Part shown: positions 12,557 to 23,749 of the stretch, piece after piece
Layout: each line of letters begins with the position of its first letter
Numbering within the stretch: the first letter of the stretch is position 1
Assembly: GCF_028473645.1 (NCBI RefSeq)
Contig: NZ_CP097269.1
Location: forward strand, 1,434,001 to 1,498,000
Length of the DNA: 64,000 bases
Source: Acidovorax sp. GBBC 1281
Lineage (GTDB): Bacteria; Pseudomonadota; Gammaproteobacteria; Burkholderiales; Burkholderiaceae_C
Direction: 5' to 3'
The notes under the pieces: model-generated
The model's database searches: none
Told to the model about the DNA's origin: nothing
The model's input: the letters and a program-made list of their open reading frames with translations, nothing else
Made by a program: the position numbers and the translations under genes

Positions 12557-13549
12557 ATGAACTCCCAAAAACTCGCCCCCATCGGCTACGGCCTGCTGCT
12601 TGCCGCCCTGCTGGCGGCGCCCTTCCTGGGCGCCTACCCTGTCTTCGTGATGAAGCTCATGTGCTTCGCGCTTTTCGCCTCGGCATTCAACCTGCTGCTG
12701 GGCTACACCGGTTTGCTGTCGTTCGGTCATGCGGCCTTTTTGGGCGGCGCGGCCTACGTGGCCGGCCACGCTATCAAGGTCTGGGGCCTCACGCCCGAGC
12801 TGGGCCTGCTGGCCGGCACCGCCGGCGGCGCGCTGCTGGGGCTGCTGTTCGGCTGGCTGGCCATCCGGCGCCAGGGCATCTATTTCTCGATGATCACGCT
12901 GGCGTTGGCGCAGATGCTGTTCTTCGCCTGCCTGCAGGCGCCGTTCACGGGCGGGGAGGACGGCCTGCAGGGCGTGCCGCGCGGCAAGCTGTTCGGGCTC
13001 ATCGACCTGTCCAGCGACCTCACCATGTACTACGTGGCACTGGTGGTGGTGGTGCTGGCCTTCCTGCTGATCGTGCGCACCATCCACTCGCCGTTCGGCC
13101 AGGTGCTCAAGAGCATCAAGGAAAACGAGCCGCGTGCCATTTCGCTGGGCTACGACACGCACCGCTTCAAGCTGCTGGCCTTCGTGATCTCAGCCGCGCT
13201 CGCCGGGCTGGCAGGCTCGCTCAAGACCCTGGTGCTGGGCTTCGCCACGCTGTCCGACGTGCATTGGACGGCCTCGGGCCAGGTCATCCTGATGACGCTG
13301 GTGGGCGGCCTGGGCACGCTGTCGGGCCCGCTGGTCGGGTCGGCCGTGGTCGTGCTGCTGGAAAACAAGATCGGCGAGTTCGGGCACCTGGTCGCTTCGA
13401 TCACGGGCGTGGACTGGTTCAACACCCTGGGCGAGTCGGTCACCATGGTCACCGGCCTCATCTTCGTGGTGTGCGTGCTGGCCTTCCGCCGCGGGATCAT
13501 GGGCGAGATCATCGCGCGCCTGCCGCGGCGCGCTGGGCGCAAGGCCTGA
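12557..13549 (+). CDS. livM: Branched-chain amino acid type ABC transporter permease (LivM-like)
   Basis: Second permease, 330 residues, about nine hydrophobic helices. Conserved segments are LLLGYTGLLSFGHAAFLGGAAY and the coupling loop KSIKENEPRAISLGYDTHRFKLLAFV followed by AALAGLAGSL. It ends the operon; the following minus-strand gene converges on it. No strong terminator is visible in the 68 bp between them. Confidence 0.93.
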   Translation: MNSQKLAPIGYGLLLAALLAAPFLGAYPVFVMKLMCFALFASAFNLLLGYTGLLSFGHAAFLGGAAYVAGHAIKVWGLTPELGLLAGTAGGALLGLLFGWLAIRRQGIYFSMITLALAQMLFFACLQAPFTGGEDGLQGVPRGKLFGLIDLSSDLTMYYVALVVVVLAFLLIVRTIHSPFGQVLKSIKENEPRAISLGYDTHRFKLLAFVISAALAGLAGSLKTLVLGFATLSDVHWTASGQVILMTLVGGLGTLSGPLVGSAVVVLLENKIGEFGHLVASITGVDWFNTLGESVTMVTGLIFVVCVLAFRRGIMGEIIARLPRRAGRKA

Positions 13550-13617
13550 GCCAGCGGGGCGTGAAGCGCGGGGTGCCCGGCTGACTCCTGGCCGGTGCGC
13601 ATGGACCCCTGTTGCGG

Positions 13618-14754
13618 CTACAACCGCAGCGGCCGGGCGTAGCCGGTCATCTCCAGGTAGCCGCGCCCCACTGCGCGGCCGGCCCCGTCCCGCAGCTCGC
13701 TCAGGCCCTCCCAGTAGATGGCGCCCGTCGAGGCCTGGCTGTCCAGCTCCTGCGCATCCAGCAGCGCATGCACTTCGAACGATCCGGCCGGCGTGTCCAC
13801 GCGCCACTGCACCGGGTAGCGTGCCTGGCTGACGGGGCTGGTCCAGTGGCGCTGCGGGGTGAACGCGACGGCCTGCGGCCCGAACACCTGCGTGGTGCCC
13901 CCGGCCGCGCGCAGCGAGCCGCCGGCCCAGAGCGCCGAACCGTCGCCGCGCCGCAGGCGAAACGCCGTGAGCGCGCTGCCGTCCTGCAGGTTCATGCCGA
14001 TCCAGTCCCAGCCCACGGCATCGGGGTGCACCAGTGCATCGCTCCATTCGTGGTCCAGCCAGGCGCGGTTGTCCAGGCTGCCGGGTGCCGCGGCCTCCAA
14101 GGCCATGCGCCGGCCCGCGAGCTGCAGGTGCCCGGTCACGGCCATTTGGGGCTGGCTGTAGTAGTAGCTGGCCTGGGTGGCGTCCGGCCCTTTGCGCGAC
14201 AGGCCCTGTGCGCCCTGCAGCAGCACGGGCTGCGTGGTGTCGAACTGCAGGTCCAGCGCGAAGTCGGCCGCTCGAACCTGGGCCGCATAGCGGCTCCCCG
14301 CACCGCGGAGCGTGCGAGCCAGCGTCCAGTCGCCCAGGCGGATGTCGGTGTCGGCTTCGCTGGCTCCGGCGATGCCGAAGCCGGCGCGCGCGATGCGCTG
14401 GTCATGGTGCAGCGCGGCGCCGCCCAGGTCGGTCAGCGCGGCATGCGCGAACACCAGTTGTCTGGCGGCGAAGGCCGACTGCAGCGGCTGGGCGGCCTCG
14501 ACCCGCGAGCGAAAGAACGTCACCTGAAACCCCCACAGCCGCCCCGCCGCGCGCGCCTGGCCGGTGATGTACCACCACTCGGTGCGCAGCGCCGGATGGC
14601 TGCCATGGTCCTGCGGGAACACCAGCGTGCGGGGCGCGAGGGCGTGGGCGGGCAGCCAGGGCGCGCCGCCGGCCAGGGCCGTGGCCGCCAACCAGGCGCG
14701 GCGCGTCCAGCCGGCGGGCGGGGCAGGGGGCGCTGGCGGTTTCATGGGGTGCAT
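13618..14754 (-). CDS. AttH/CrtC-like lipocalin-domain protein
   Basis: Predicted secreted or periplasmic protein of 378 residues. The N-terminus has an Arg-Arg export signal (GWTRRAWLAATALAGG, ending near PAHA), suggesting Tat export. The mature part carries the hallmark TEWWYITGQ near its start and later DHEWSD and WDWIGMNLQDGSALTAFRLR, typical of the AttH/hydroxyneurosporene synthase (CrtC) superfamily of paired lipocalin-like domains. In most non-phototrophs these genes sit beside ABC systems or envelope genes and are not carotenoid enzymes; no carotenoid genes are nearby. An FtsX-type permease and ATPase lie about 3.3 kb upstream on the same strand, an association known for AttH relatives, but other genes intervene here. 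Confidence 0.8.
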   Translation of the reverse strand: MHPMKPPAPPAPPAGWTRRAWLAATALAGGAPWLPAHALAPRTLVFPQDHGSHPALRTEWWYITGQARAAGRLWGFQVTFFRSRVEAAQPLQSAFAARQLVFAHAALTDLGGAALHHDQRIARAGFGIAGASEADTDIRLGDWTLARTLRGAGSRYAAQVRAADFALDLQFDTTQPVLLQGAQGLSRKGPDATQASYYYSQPQMAVTGHLQLAGRRMALEAAAPGSLDNRAWLDHEWSDALVHPDAVGWDWIGMNLQDGSALTAFRLRRGDGSALWAGGSLRAAGGTTQVFGPQAVAFTPQRHWTSPVSQARYPVQWRVDTPAGSFEVHALLDAQELDSQASTGAIYWEGLSELRDGAGRAVGRGYLEMTGYARPLRL

Positions 14755-14983
14755 GGCGGGTGGCCTTGCGCGCGCAGGGTGCGGCGGGCGGTGAGGCGGA
14801 CGACGAAAGCAGGCAGGCGCATCCAGCCATTGTCACCGCGCGAAAAAAAGCGGTTTGCGCAGACCGATCGGGGCCTGCACAGGGCCGGCCCCATGGCGCA
14901 GTGGCTGGGGTCGGCAGACCGTCTCGTGGTGGGTGGCCGGCGTGGCGCGCCGCAGCGCCTGTGACCGTTCCGTCAGCGGGGCA

Positions 14984-16120
14984 TCACAGCCCGTAGAACG
15001 TGCGATTGGCTTGCATGCGCGCGGCCTCCGATGCCGGAAAGCGCTGGTCGCGCAGCAATTGGCGCAAGGCGTCCCGGCCCTGGTCCTGCGCGCCGGGGGC
15101 GTAGAAGGAACTGACGGCCAGTTCGTCCAGCGCGCGCCAGGCGTACACCGCGCCGTCCACGAACAGAATGTCCGCCGGCCTCGGGATGCGCGCGGCCTGC
15201 TGGGCATACAGGTGCGCCAGCGCGAACTCCGACCGCAGGCGGTGGTAGCGCGCCAGCTCGCACAGCGGCTCGGCGCGCTGGGGCCGCTGTGCGTAGGCGG
15301 CGAGATAGGCGCCGCGCACCGCGCTGTCGGGCATCTGCAGGCGCTCGGTCAGCACCGCCACCTGGAACAGCGCGTACCAGGATTCCTCTTCCCAGCCGCC
15401 CATGCCGGCGCGGCGGCGGTACCACTCCAGGCTGTCCTGCAGGCGGCCCGCATCGCGGTAGCTTTGCGCCAGATAGAACACATTGCGGGTGTTGTCCGGG
15501 TGCTCGCGCAGGTCCTGCTCCAGCACCGCGATGTCGCGCAGGTAGGTGTCGGGATCGCGCCCGCGCGCGCCGTCATGGGCCACCTCGATGACCGGGCCCG
15601 CCAGCGTCTGCCAGGGCCCGTGCGCGGGCGCGGCCAGGTATTCGTGCAGCACGCCTTCCCAGCGCCAGTCCACGCGTGTGGCCACCATGCTGTTGCGCTG
15701 GTATTCCCAGCCGTTCATGTCGCACAGGAAGAGGTAGCCGTCCGCGTCGAGCGCCGGCCACCGGTACTGCGCCGGCATGCGCAGTTGCTCATCGGCGTCG
15801 ATGAACAGCAGGTAGTCGGCGTGCGGCCGGGCCAGTTCCAGGGCTTCGTTGCGGTTGTGCGCGAAGTTCTTCCACGGGCGCTCGTGCAGGGTGCCGGGAA
15901 GGTCGTGCAGGAAGCGGCGAACGATGTCCTGCGTACCATCCGTGGAGCCCGTGTCCACGATGACCCAATGGTCGATGAACGGCCGCACCGAAGCGAGGCA
16001 CCGGGTGATCACCGGTGCCTCGTTCTTCACGATCATGCTGAGGCAGACGCGTGAACTGCTCACATTGAAGCGGGTGCCGATAGGACTGGGAATCACCAAA
16101 TAGCGATGCGATCCGCTCAT
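14984..16120 (-). CDS. Family 2 glycosyltransferase with C-terminal helical (TPR-like) repeats
   Basis: Cytoplasmic glycosyltransferase of 378 residues. The GT-A domain starts at LSMIVKNEAPVITRCLASVRP, followed by DTGSTDGTQDIV and the metal-binding LLFIDADEQL. The C-terminal half (after about residue 215) is Ala/Arg/Tyr-rich paired helices resembling TPR repeats (NVFYLAQSYRDAGRLQDSLEWY). The start at 16120 is 9 bp after the collagen-like gene, so the two are almost certainly co-translated; a shorter start inside the first 20 residues is possible. Because the neighbour has Thr at the third position of most collagen triplets, the enzyme is a good candidate for modifying that protein (inference). 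Confidence 0.85.
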   Translation of the reverse strand: MSGSHRYLVIPSPIGTRFNVSSSRVCLSMIVKNEAPVITRCLASVRPFIDHWVIVDTGSTDGTQDIVRRFLHDLPGTLHERPWKNFAHNRNEALELARPHADYLLFIDADEQLRMPAQYRWPALDADGYLFLCDMNGWEYQRNSMVATRVDWRWEGVLHEYLAAPAHGPWQTLAGPVIEVAHDGARGRDPDTYLRDIAVLEQDLREHPDNTRNVFYLAQSYRDAGRLQDSLEWYRRRAGMGGWEEESWYALFQVAVLTERLQMPDSAVRGAYLAAYAQRPQRAEPLCELARYHRLRSEFALAHLYAQQAARIPRPADILFVDGAVYAWRALDELAVSSFYAPGAQDQGRDALRQLLRDQRFPASEAARMQANRTFYGL

Positions 16121-16129
16121 CCACCGTGA

Positions 16130-17071
<942 letters not shown>

Positions 17072-17140
17072 GGGGAAACCCTCTCTTGTCTAGCAGTGTG
17101 TTGAATGTTTTTCTAGCGTTGGATCGGCTGGCGATGCCCG

Positions 17141-17848
17141 TCAGCTGATCCGGCGAGCATGCGCCTCAATGTCGCGCCGTTTCCAGAACATGGCCATGCC
17201 GATCAGCAGCGAAAGCAGCATCAGACCGTACTCGCTGAGGGTGGGAATGGCGGCCAGATTGGGCAATGCACCCAACTGAACGGTGCCGGTCACCGTGGCG
17301 AAGTTGCGCACCACGGTGGCGTTGGGGCCCAGGTTGACCACGGCCGTCGTACCGTTGGATGACACGAGCTGCACGTTCTGTCCCGGAGCGCCCTGCACGG
17401 TGAGCGTGCCCAGCACGGTGATGTTGGTGCCGGCAGGCAGCACGAAGGTGCGGCCGGTGGTGCTGGACAGCGTCAGGTTCTGGAACACGAAGTTGCCGCT
17501 GATCTGGCTGGTGTTGCCGGGATCGCAGCCGTCGCGCAGCACCACGGTGTTGTTGCCGGTATTGATGTTGCCGCCGGAGATGAGATTGCCACCCACCGAA
17601 ATGACGCCATTGCTGCCCGTGACATTGGAGCCCGAACTGAAGGTGGCGTCGGTGTCCACGGTCACCGTGCCGCCATTGAGGTTCAGCGTGCCTTGCATGT
17701 CGAGCGCGGAGCATCCCAGATCCGTCTGGCCTCCCGCGGGAACGTCGAGCGACGAGCCGGGTGGAAAGACCCATTGCGCGGCAACGGGGCTGCACAGGAC
17801 CAAAGCGGTCGCCAACCCAACCAGGAGCCGCCCGAATGCTTGTTTCAT
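17141..17848 (-). CDS. Secreted IPTL-CTERM sorting-signal protein
   Basis: I place the start at the ATG at 17848, giving 235 residues, because a signal peptide (MKQAFGRLLVGLATALVLCS, cut near VAAQ) begins there and an aaggaattcggt ribosome site precedes it; the frame extends 27 codons further up without such signs. The mature protein is rich in Gly, Asn, Thr and Val in beta-helix-like style (GTLNLNGGTVTVDTDATFSS, LISGGNINTGNNTVVLRDG). The C-terminus has the IPTL-CTERM tripartite signal: IPTLSEYGLM, a hydrophobic helix, and a basic end (WKRRDIEAHARR). This class is thought to be handled by an exosortase-like system; none is in the window. It precedes the collagen-like gene by 69 bp. Confidence 0.88.
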   Translation of the reverse strand: MKQAFGRLLVGLATALVLCSPVAAQWVFPPGSSLDVPAGGQTDLGCSALDMQGTLNLNGGTVTVDTDATFSSGSNVTGSNGVISVGGNLISGGNINTGNNTVVLRDGCDPGNTSQISGNFVFQNLTLSSTTGRTFVLPAGTNITVLGTLTVQGAPGQNVQLVSSNGTTAVVNLGPNATVVRNFATVTGTVQLGALPNLAAIPTLSEYGLMLLSLLIGMAMFWKRRDIEAHARRIS

Positions 17849-18081
17849 ACCGAATTCCTTGATTTGACCGGACAGGCTCGACGACCGGGTCACTCCTGCC
17901 CGGTCAGCCATGTCCGTGAGAGTCCGCATTGCGGTTTTTTAACTGACTATCGACACCGAATCATCGCTAAATAAATACTGTCTTGCAAACAAAATTTAAC
18001 GCCTGTGACGATGGTGCATCACTCGGGAAAACGCCCATGGTGAAGGCAGATCACGCTTTCGTTGATGCAAGTCAGTCCCGC

Positions 18082-20709
18082 CTACCAGTCTTCCTTCACC
18101 GCCAGCACCGCCTGCCGTCCCCCGGCCGCGCGCCCTGCCAGCCAGGCGGTCACCGTGCCGGTGGCCAGCACGGCGGCGCAAAGGGCCAGCAACCGCAGCC
18201 AGGGCACCCGCAGGTCCATGGTCCAGTGAAAGCTCTGGGGGTTGACGACGTGCACCAGCACCACCGACACGGCCAGGCCCAGCACCGTGCCCGCGACGGC
18301 GCCGATGGCGGTCCACGCGGCGCCTTCCCCGGCCACCACGGCCAGCACCTGCCGGCGTGTCAGGCCCAGGTGCGCGAGCAGCCCGAATTCCTTGCGCCGC
18401 GCCAGCACCTGGGCGCTGAAGCTGGCGGCTACGCCGAACAGGCCGATGCCGATCGCCACCGCCTGCAGCCAGTAGGTGACGGCAAAGCTGCGGTCGAAGA
18501 TGCGCAGCGAGCGCTCGCGGATGCCCGCCGCCGAGGCGAATTCCAGCGCGCCCCCCGCCGGGATCGCCGTGCCGCCCGCTGTCGCTGGGTCCGATGAGGC
18601 ACTGGCCAGCCGCTCGATCGACTGGCGCAGCGCCGCCTCGTCCGCATCCGGTTGCGGCCACAGCGCCAGGTCGTTCGTGCGCGTGTCGCCGGTCAGGCGC
18701 ACGAAGTCCGCACGGTCCAGCGTCACCGCGCCGAACTGGCGCACATAGTCGCGCCAGACGCCTGCTATGAAAAACGGAGCGCCCTGCCGGGAACTTTCTT
18801 GCGCCAGCGGCCGAAAAGACTGCGAAAGCGCCGGCCAGTCCATGCCGGGCTGCACGCCGTACAGGTCGAGCACCGCCTCGCTCACGTACACGCCGATGCG
18901 CCCCGGCGGCACGGGCAGCGGCGTGCCCACCAGCGGCAGCGCCTGGGCCGGGTCGCCGTCCAGCGGACGGGCCAGCAGTGCGATGGCGGGGCGGGCGGGG
19001 TCCAGCAAGAGGCTGCTGGTGCGCAGGGCCTGCACGCGCGCCACGCCCGGCAGCCGGGCCACCGCAGTGTCGAACCCGGGGGGAAAGGCCGCGGCATCGT
19101 CCGTCCCGGCGTTGGCCCCCGCCGTGCTGGCCAGGCGCAGGTAGAGCGGCGCGGGCAGCACCGCATCCAGCCACTGGCCGACCGATCCGCGAAAGCTGCT
19201 CACCATCACCGTGAGCGCCACGGCCAGGCTCAGGCTGGCCACCACGCCGCCCACCGCCACGGCGGCGGTGCCACGCGTGCGGCGGGCGCGCTCCAGCGCC
19301 AGCAAGGGCAGCAGGTGCTGCCCGGCCAGGGGGGCCAGCCCGCGCAGCAACCCGCCCACGATCCACGGCAGCAGGGCAATGCCGCCCACCAGCAAAAGGC
19401 CCACAGAGGCATAGGCGGCCAGCGGAATGCCGAACACGGGCGGCGCGCCGGCCAGCAGCGCGCCGCCCGCCATCAGCAGCAACGCCAGCCCACCGCGCTG
19501 CGTTCCGCCCAGTGATGCGCCCAGGCCCTTGAGTGTCTGCGCGGGCGGCAACTGCTGGGCCGCGCGGGCCGGCCACCAGCCGCCCACGAGCGCTGCGGCC
19601 AGGCCCAGCAGGCCATACAGCAGCGCGGCCGGCGCGCTCCATTGCAGGGCCGGCTGCACGCCGGCGAAGTAGCCGCCGCCCAGATCGCCGCCGAGCCAGC
19701 GCAGCGCCAGGGCCGCCAGCGCCGTGCCCAGCGCGATGCCCGCGGCACTGCCTGCCGCGCCCAATGCCGCCGACTCGGCCAGCACCAGGGCCAGCCGCTG
19801 GCGGGGCGTGGCGCCCAGCACGGCCAGCAGGGCGAACTGCGGCGCGCGCTGCGCCACGCTCAGGGCCAGCACCGAGAACACGAGGAAGGCCCCGGTGAAC
19901 AGCGCCACCAGCGCCAGCACGGTCAGGTTGACGCGGTAGGCGCGCGACAGGTTGCTGGTGCGCGCGGTGGCATCCCCGGGCTGCAGCACGGCCACGCCGG
20001 CCGATGCGCCGGGCAGGGCCTGCAGCGCCTGGCGAAAGGCGTCGGCACTGGCGCCGGGGCGCAGCTGCACGTCGATGCGGCTCAGTTGCCCGCTGCGCTG
20101 GAACAGGTCCTGCGCCGCGCCGATGTCCATCACGGCCAGCGGCGCGCCGCCCGCGGCCACCGTGCCCGCCACGCGAACCGTGTGCACCTGCAGGCCCGTG
20201 CGCAGCTGCAGTGCCGGCACCACGGCATCGCCGCGCAGCCCGAGTGCCTGCAGGGCCGCGCCGTTCAGAAACACCGTGGCCGGCGCCAGCAGCGCCAGCC
20301 GGTCGGCGCTTTCGAAGGCCTGGGGCACCAGGGCAGGGGCCATCGCCGGCAGCAGCAACGCGTCGGCGCCCAGCACGCGCAAGGCCACCGCCGCGGCCCC
20401 CGCCGTTCCAGGCACGCTGGCCTGGGCGGAGGTTTCCAGCACCGGCCCGGCGCGTGCCACCAGCGGGTGCGTGGCGACCAGGCCATACAGCGCGTCGGGC
20501 AGGTTGCCCTGCGTGGCGCGCAGTTCCAGATCGGGCTGGCCGTTGATGCTGCGCACGGCCTGCGCGAACTCGGACAGGGCCGATGCATTGATCACATGGA
20601 CCGCGAAGGCCAACGCCACGCCCAGCATGACGGCGGCCACGGCGGCTGCGGCGCGCCAGGGGTGGTGGCGCAGTTCCTGCCAGGAGAAGGTGCGCAGCAG
20701 GCGGAGCAT
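18082..20709 (-). CDS. FtsX/MacB-type ABC transporter permease, two-module
   Basis: An 875-residue permease with two FtsX-like four-helix modules joined by long periplasmic parts. Helical blocks lie near residues 18-40, 245-390 (for example VNLTVLALVALFTGAFLVFSV), 410-480 and 740-860. This resembles the YbbP type. It follows the ATPase gene by 21 bp on the minus strand and they surely form one complex. Such pairs work in lipoprotein release, export or mechanotransmission; the specific role is unknown. The final residues AVLAVKEDW are typical of this permease class. Confidence 0.88.
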   Translation of the reverse strand: MLRLLRTFSWQELRHHPWRAAAAVAAVMLGVALAFAVHVINASALSEFAQAVRSINGQPDLELRATQGNLPDALYGLVATHPLVARAGPVLETSAQASVPGTAGAAAVALRVLGADALLLPAMAPALVPQAFESADRLALLAPATVFLNGAALQALGLRGDAVVPALQLRTGLQVHTVRVAGTVAAGGAPLAVMDIGAAQDLFQRSGQLSRIDVQLRPGASADAFRQALQALPGASAGVAVLQPGDATARTSNLSRAYRVNLTVLALVALFTGAFLVFSVLALSVAQRAPQFALLAVLGATPRQRLALVLAESAALGAAGSAAGIALGTALAALALRWLGGDLGGGYFAGVQPALQWSAPAALLYGLLGLAAALVGGWWPARAAQQLPPAQTLKGLGASLGGTQRGGLALLLMAGGALLAGAPPVFGIPLAAYASVGLLLVGGIALLPWIVGGLLRGLAPLAGQHLLPLLALERARRTRGTAAVAVGGVVASLSLAVALTVMVSSFRGSVGQWLDAVLPAPLYLRLASTAGANAGTDDAAAFPPGFDTAVARLPGVARVQALRTSSLLLDPARPAIALLARPLDGDPAQALPLVGTPLPVPPGRIGVYVSEAVLDLYGVQPGMDWPALSQSFRPLAQESSRQGAPFFIAGVWRDYVRQFGAVTLDRADFVRLTGDTRTNDLALWPQPDADEAALRQSIERLASASSDPATAGGTAIPAGGALEFASAAGIRERSLRIFDRSFAVTYWLQAVAIGIGLFGVAASFSAQVLARRKEFGLLAHLGLTRRQVLAVVAGEGAAWTAIGAVAGTVLGLAVSVVLVHVVNPQSFHWTMDLRVPWLRLLALCAAVLATGTVTAWLAGRAAGGRQAVLAVKEDW
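18764..18780. repeat. Decayed copy of the 17-bp AT-rich element inside a gene
   Basis: GCTAT, seven bases, then GGAGC: left arm intact, right arm altered. It lies within the FtsX-type permease gene and keeps the 5-7-5 spacing. Confidence 0.35.
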
Positions 20710-20730
20710 GGGAATGGAGGCCGGTGCCGG

Positions 20731-21452
<722 letters not shown>

Positions 21453-21456
<4 letters not shown>

Positions 21457-22445
21457 GCCGCGGCCTGGTCTGCCAGCCGCCGGTGCACGGCCTGCACCAG
21501 CCGCTCGGTGGCGCCGGGGGCATCGCAGGGGATGGTGTGGCGTGCCGGCATGCTGCGCAGCCAGGTCACCTGGCGCTTGGCCAGTTGGCGGGTGGCGGCC
21601 ATGCCGCGCTCGCGCAGGCCGGCGAGGTCCAGCGCGCCGGTGGCCGCCTCGGCATCCAGCACCTCCCAGGCCTGGCGGTAGCCCACGCAGCGCATGGAGG
21701 GCAGGTCGGGGTGCAGGTCGCCGCGCGCCCGAAGCCGGCGCACTTCATCGACGAAGCCCGTGTCCAGCATGGCGTCGAAGCGCTGGGCGATGCGCCCATG
21801 CAGCCAGGCGCGGTCTTCGGGTTCCAGAGAGAAAAGGGCATCCACCGCCGCATTGGCGCCGTCTTCTGCTCCTTTTTTAATCGTATGAAAGCTCGACAGC
21901 GGCTGCCCTGCGATGCGCCACACCTCCAGCGCGCGCTGGATGCGCTGGCTGTCCGCCGGTGCCAGGCGCGCGGCGGTGATCGGGTCCACGCGGGCCAGTT
22001 CGGCGTGCATGCCGGGCCAGCCGATGGCGGCGGCCTGGGCCTCCAGTTCGGCGCGCACGGCGGGGTCGGCGGGCGGCATGTCGTCGATGCCGTCCAGCAG
22101 GGCCTTGAAGTACAGCATGGTACCGCCCACCAGCAGCGGCAGCGCGCCGCGGGCGCGGATCTGCGCGATGAGGCGGGTCGCGTCGGCTACGAACTCGGCC
22201 GCGCTGTAGGCGTGCAACGGGTCGCGGATGTCGATCAGGTGGTGCGGCACCGAGGCCAGTTCGGCGGGCGTCGGCTTGGCCGTGCCGATGTCCATGCCGC
22301 GGTACACCAGCGCCGAATCGACGCTCACGATCTCCACCGGGCAATGCGGCGCCAGCGATGCGGCCAGCGCCAGGGCGCCCGTCGTCTTGCCCGAGGCGGT
22401 GGGGCCGGCCAGCGCGATGCAGGGCAGCGTCTCAGGCAGGCGCAT
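21453..22445 (-). CDS. miaA: tRNA dimethylallyltransferase
   Basis: Transfers the dimethylallyl group to A37 of tRNAs that read codons beginning with U. The protein is 330 residues with P-loop GPTASGKT near the start, [27 protein letters not shown] and [10 protein letters not shown], all MiaA hallmarks. The start overlaps the end of the MFS gene by 14 bp and the stop overlaps the ATPase start by 4 bp. A short AT-rich element (21868-21884) in the coding sequence encodes the local HTIKKGA. Confidence 0.97.
21868..21884. repeat. Decayed copy of the 17-bp AT-rich element inside miaA
   Basis: GCTCC-TTTTTTA-ATCGT, sharing the exact spacer TTTTTTA and outer layout with the intact copy at 48641-48657. 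Arms are mutated. Confidence 0.35.
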
Positions 22446-23676
22446 GGGGCTCTCCGTGTCGTTGCACCAGCGTCCAGGCGGTCAGGGCCAGCGCGGCCGA
22501 GCAGGCCCACACGCCGTGCACCAGCGGCCACACGGTGCCGTCCAGCCGCGCGCCGACCCATCGGCCCACGGCAAAGGCGACCAGCATCATCATGAAGCCG
22601 TTCAGGGCCGAGGCCACGCCGGCCGCCTGTGGAAACGGGCCCACCGCACCGCTTTGCCCGCACGGCTGGTGAATGCCATGCGCCACCATGAACACGCACA
22701 TCGGTAGCAGCAGTGCCAGCGGCGCATGCCAGCCGGCGAAGGCCGCCGCGGCCATCAGCGTACCGCCGAGCAGGCTGACGGCGCCGGCCACCGCCACGGT
22801 GCGCCGCACGCCCAGGCGCGCGACCAGCTGCCGGCAGAGCACCGTGCCCACCAGGTACGCCAGCGCGGTCGACAGCAGCACGGCGCCGTATTGCGGTCGC
22901 GAAAGCCCCAGGGCTTCGATGAAGACGAACGACGATGCTGCCAGGAACGTGAACAGCCCGCCGTAGCTGGCCGTGGTCAGCAGCGAATAGGCCCAGAACG
23001 TGCGGTGCCGCAGCACCGTGGCCCAGGTGTGTGCCAGCGTGGCCGGCCGCAGGGCGTTCGGATTGCGCCGCGCCAGCGTCTCGGGCAGGCCCAGGGCGAC
23101 CACGGCCAGCGTGGCCACACCGTAGGCGGTGAGGGCCGAGAGCGCCGCGCGCCAGCCCAGCCACTCCGTCAGCAGCCCGCCCACCGGTGCGCACAGGCTG
23201 GCCGCGATGCCCAGCCCGGTGAGGGCCCGCGACATCGCGCGCGCGCCCAGTGCCGGCGTGTAGAGGTCGCGCACGATGGCGCGGGCGCACATCACCACCG
23301 CGCCCATGGCCGCGCCCTGCGCCACGCGCCAGCCGATCAGCCATTGCATCGACGGGGCGAGCACGCTGGCGACCGATGCCAGGGTGTAGATGGAAAGACC
23401 CGCCAGCAGCACCGGCCGGCGGCCGAAGCGGTCCGACAGCGGCCCCCAGACGAGCTGCGAGCACCCGAAGGCCAGCAGCAGCGCGCTGAGCGTGAGCTGG
23501 GCGGACGCCACGGGTGCGTCCAGGCTGCGCGTGAGCGAGGGCAGCGCAGGCAGGTAGAGATCGGTGGTGACGGGCTGCAGGCTCAGCAGCAGCGCGAGCA
23601 CGGTGATGGCCAGACCCGGCGCGACGGCGACCGCCGGCGGCTCCTGGCCCGTCGCGGCGAAGAGGGGAACGGACAT
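22432..23676 (-). CDS. MFS efflux transporter, Bcr/CflA type
   Basis: A 12-helix drug:H+ antiporter-type protein of 414 residues from the ATG at 23676 ([14 protein letters not shown]). An upstream in-frame start would add 21 Arg/Pro-rich residues and is unlikely. Family marks include [20 protein letters not shown] in helix 1, [20 protein letters not shown] (motif A) and [10 protein letters not shown]. The natural substrate is unknown; relatives export bicyclomycin, chloramphenicol or sulfonamides. It is first in the run leading into miaA. Confidence 0.9.
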   Translation of the reverse strand: MSVPLFAATGQEPPAVAVAPGLAITVLALLLSLQPVTTDLYLPALPSLTRSLDAPVASAQLTLSALLLAFGCSQLVWGPLSDRFGRRPVLLAGLSIYTLASVASVLAPSMQWLIGWRVAQGAAMGAVVMCARAIVRDLYTPALGARAMSRALTGLGIAASLCAPVGGLLTEWLGWRAALSALTAYGVATLAVVALGLPETLARRNPNALRPATLAHTWATVLRHRTFWAYSLLTTASYGGLFTFLAASSFVFIEALGLSRPQYGAVLLSTALAYLVGTVLCRQLVARLGVRRTVAVAGAVSLLGGTLMAAAAFAGWHAPLALLLPMCVFMVAHGIHQPCGQSGAVGPFPQAAGVASALNGFMMMLVAFAVGRWVGARLDGTVWPLVHGVWACSAALALTAWTLVQRHGEPHAPA

Positions 23677-23749
23677 GCGGGCGAGCCTACCAGATGGGCA
23701 CCGCCCGACCGGGTGCGCAGGCGGCCTTTGCCTGCGCACGCCGGCCGGG

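Noticed and set aside
13618..14754. Carotenoid hydratase CrtC in a pigment pathway
   Set aside because: The fold is shared with AttH-type proteins; no other carotenoid genes in the window and an export signal is present.
17924..17940. Plus-strand terminator CCGC-ATT-GCGG with T6 upstream of the IPTL-CTERM gene
   Set aside because: Four-bp stem and no plus-strand gene ends there; probably chance within the promoter region of the minus-strand gene.
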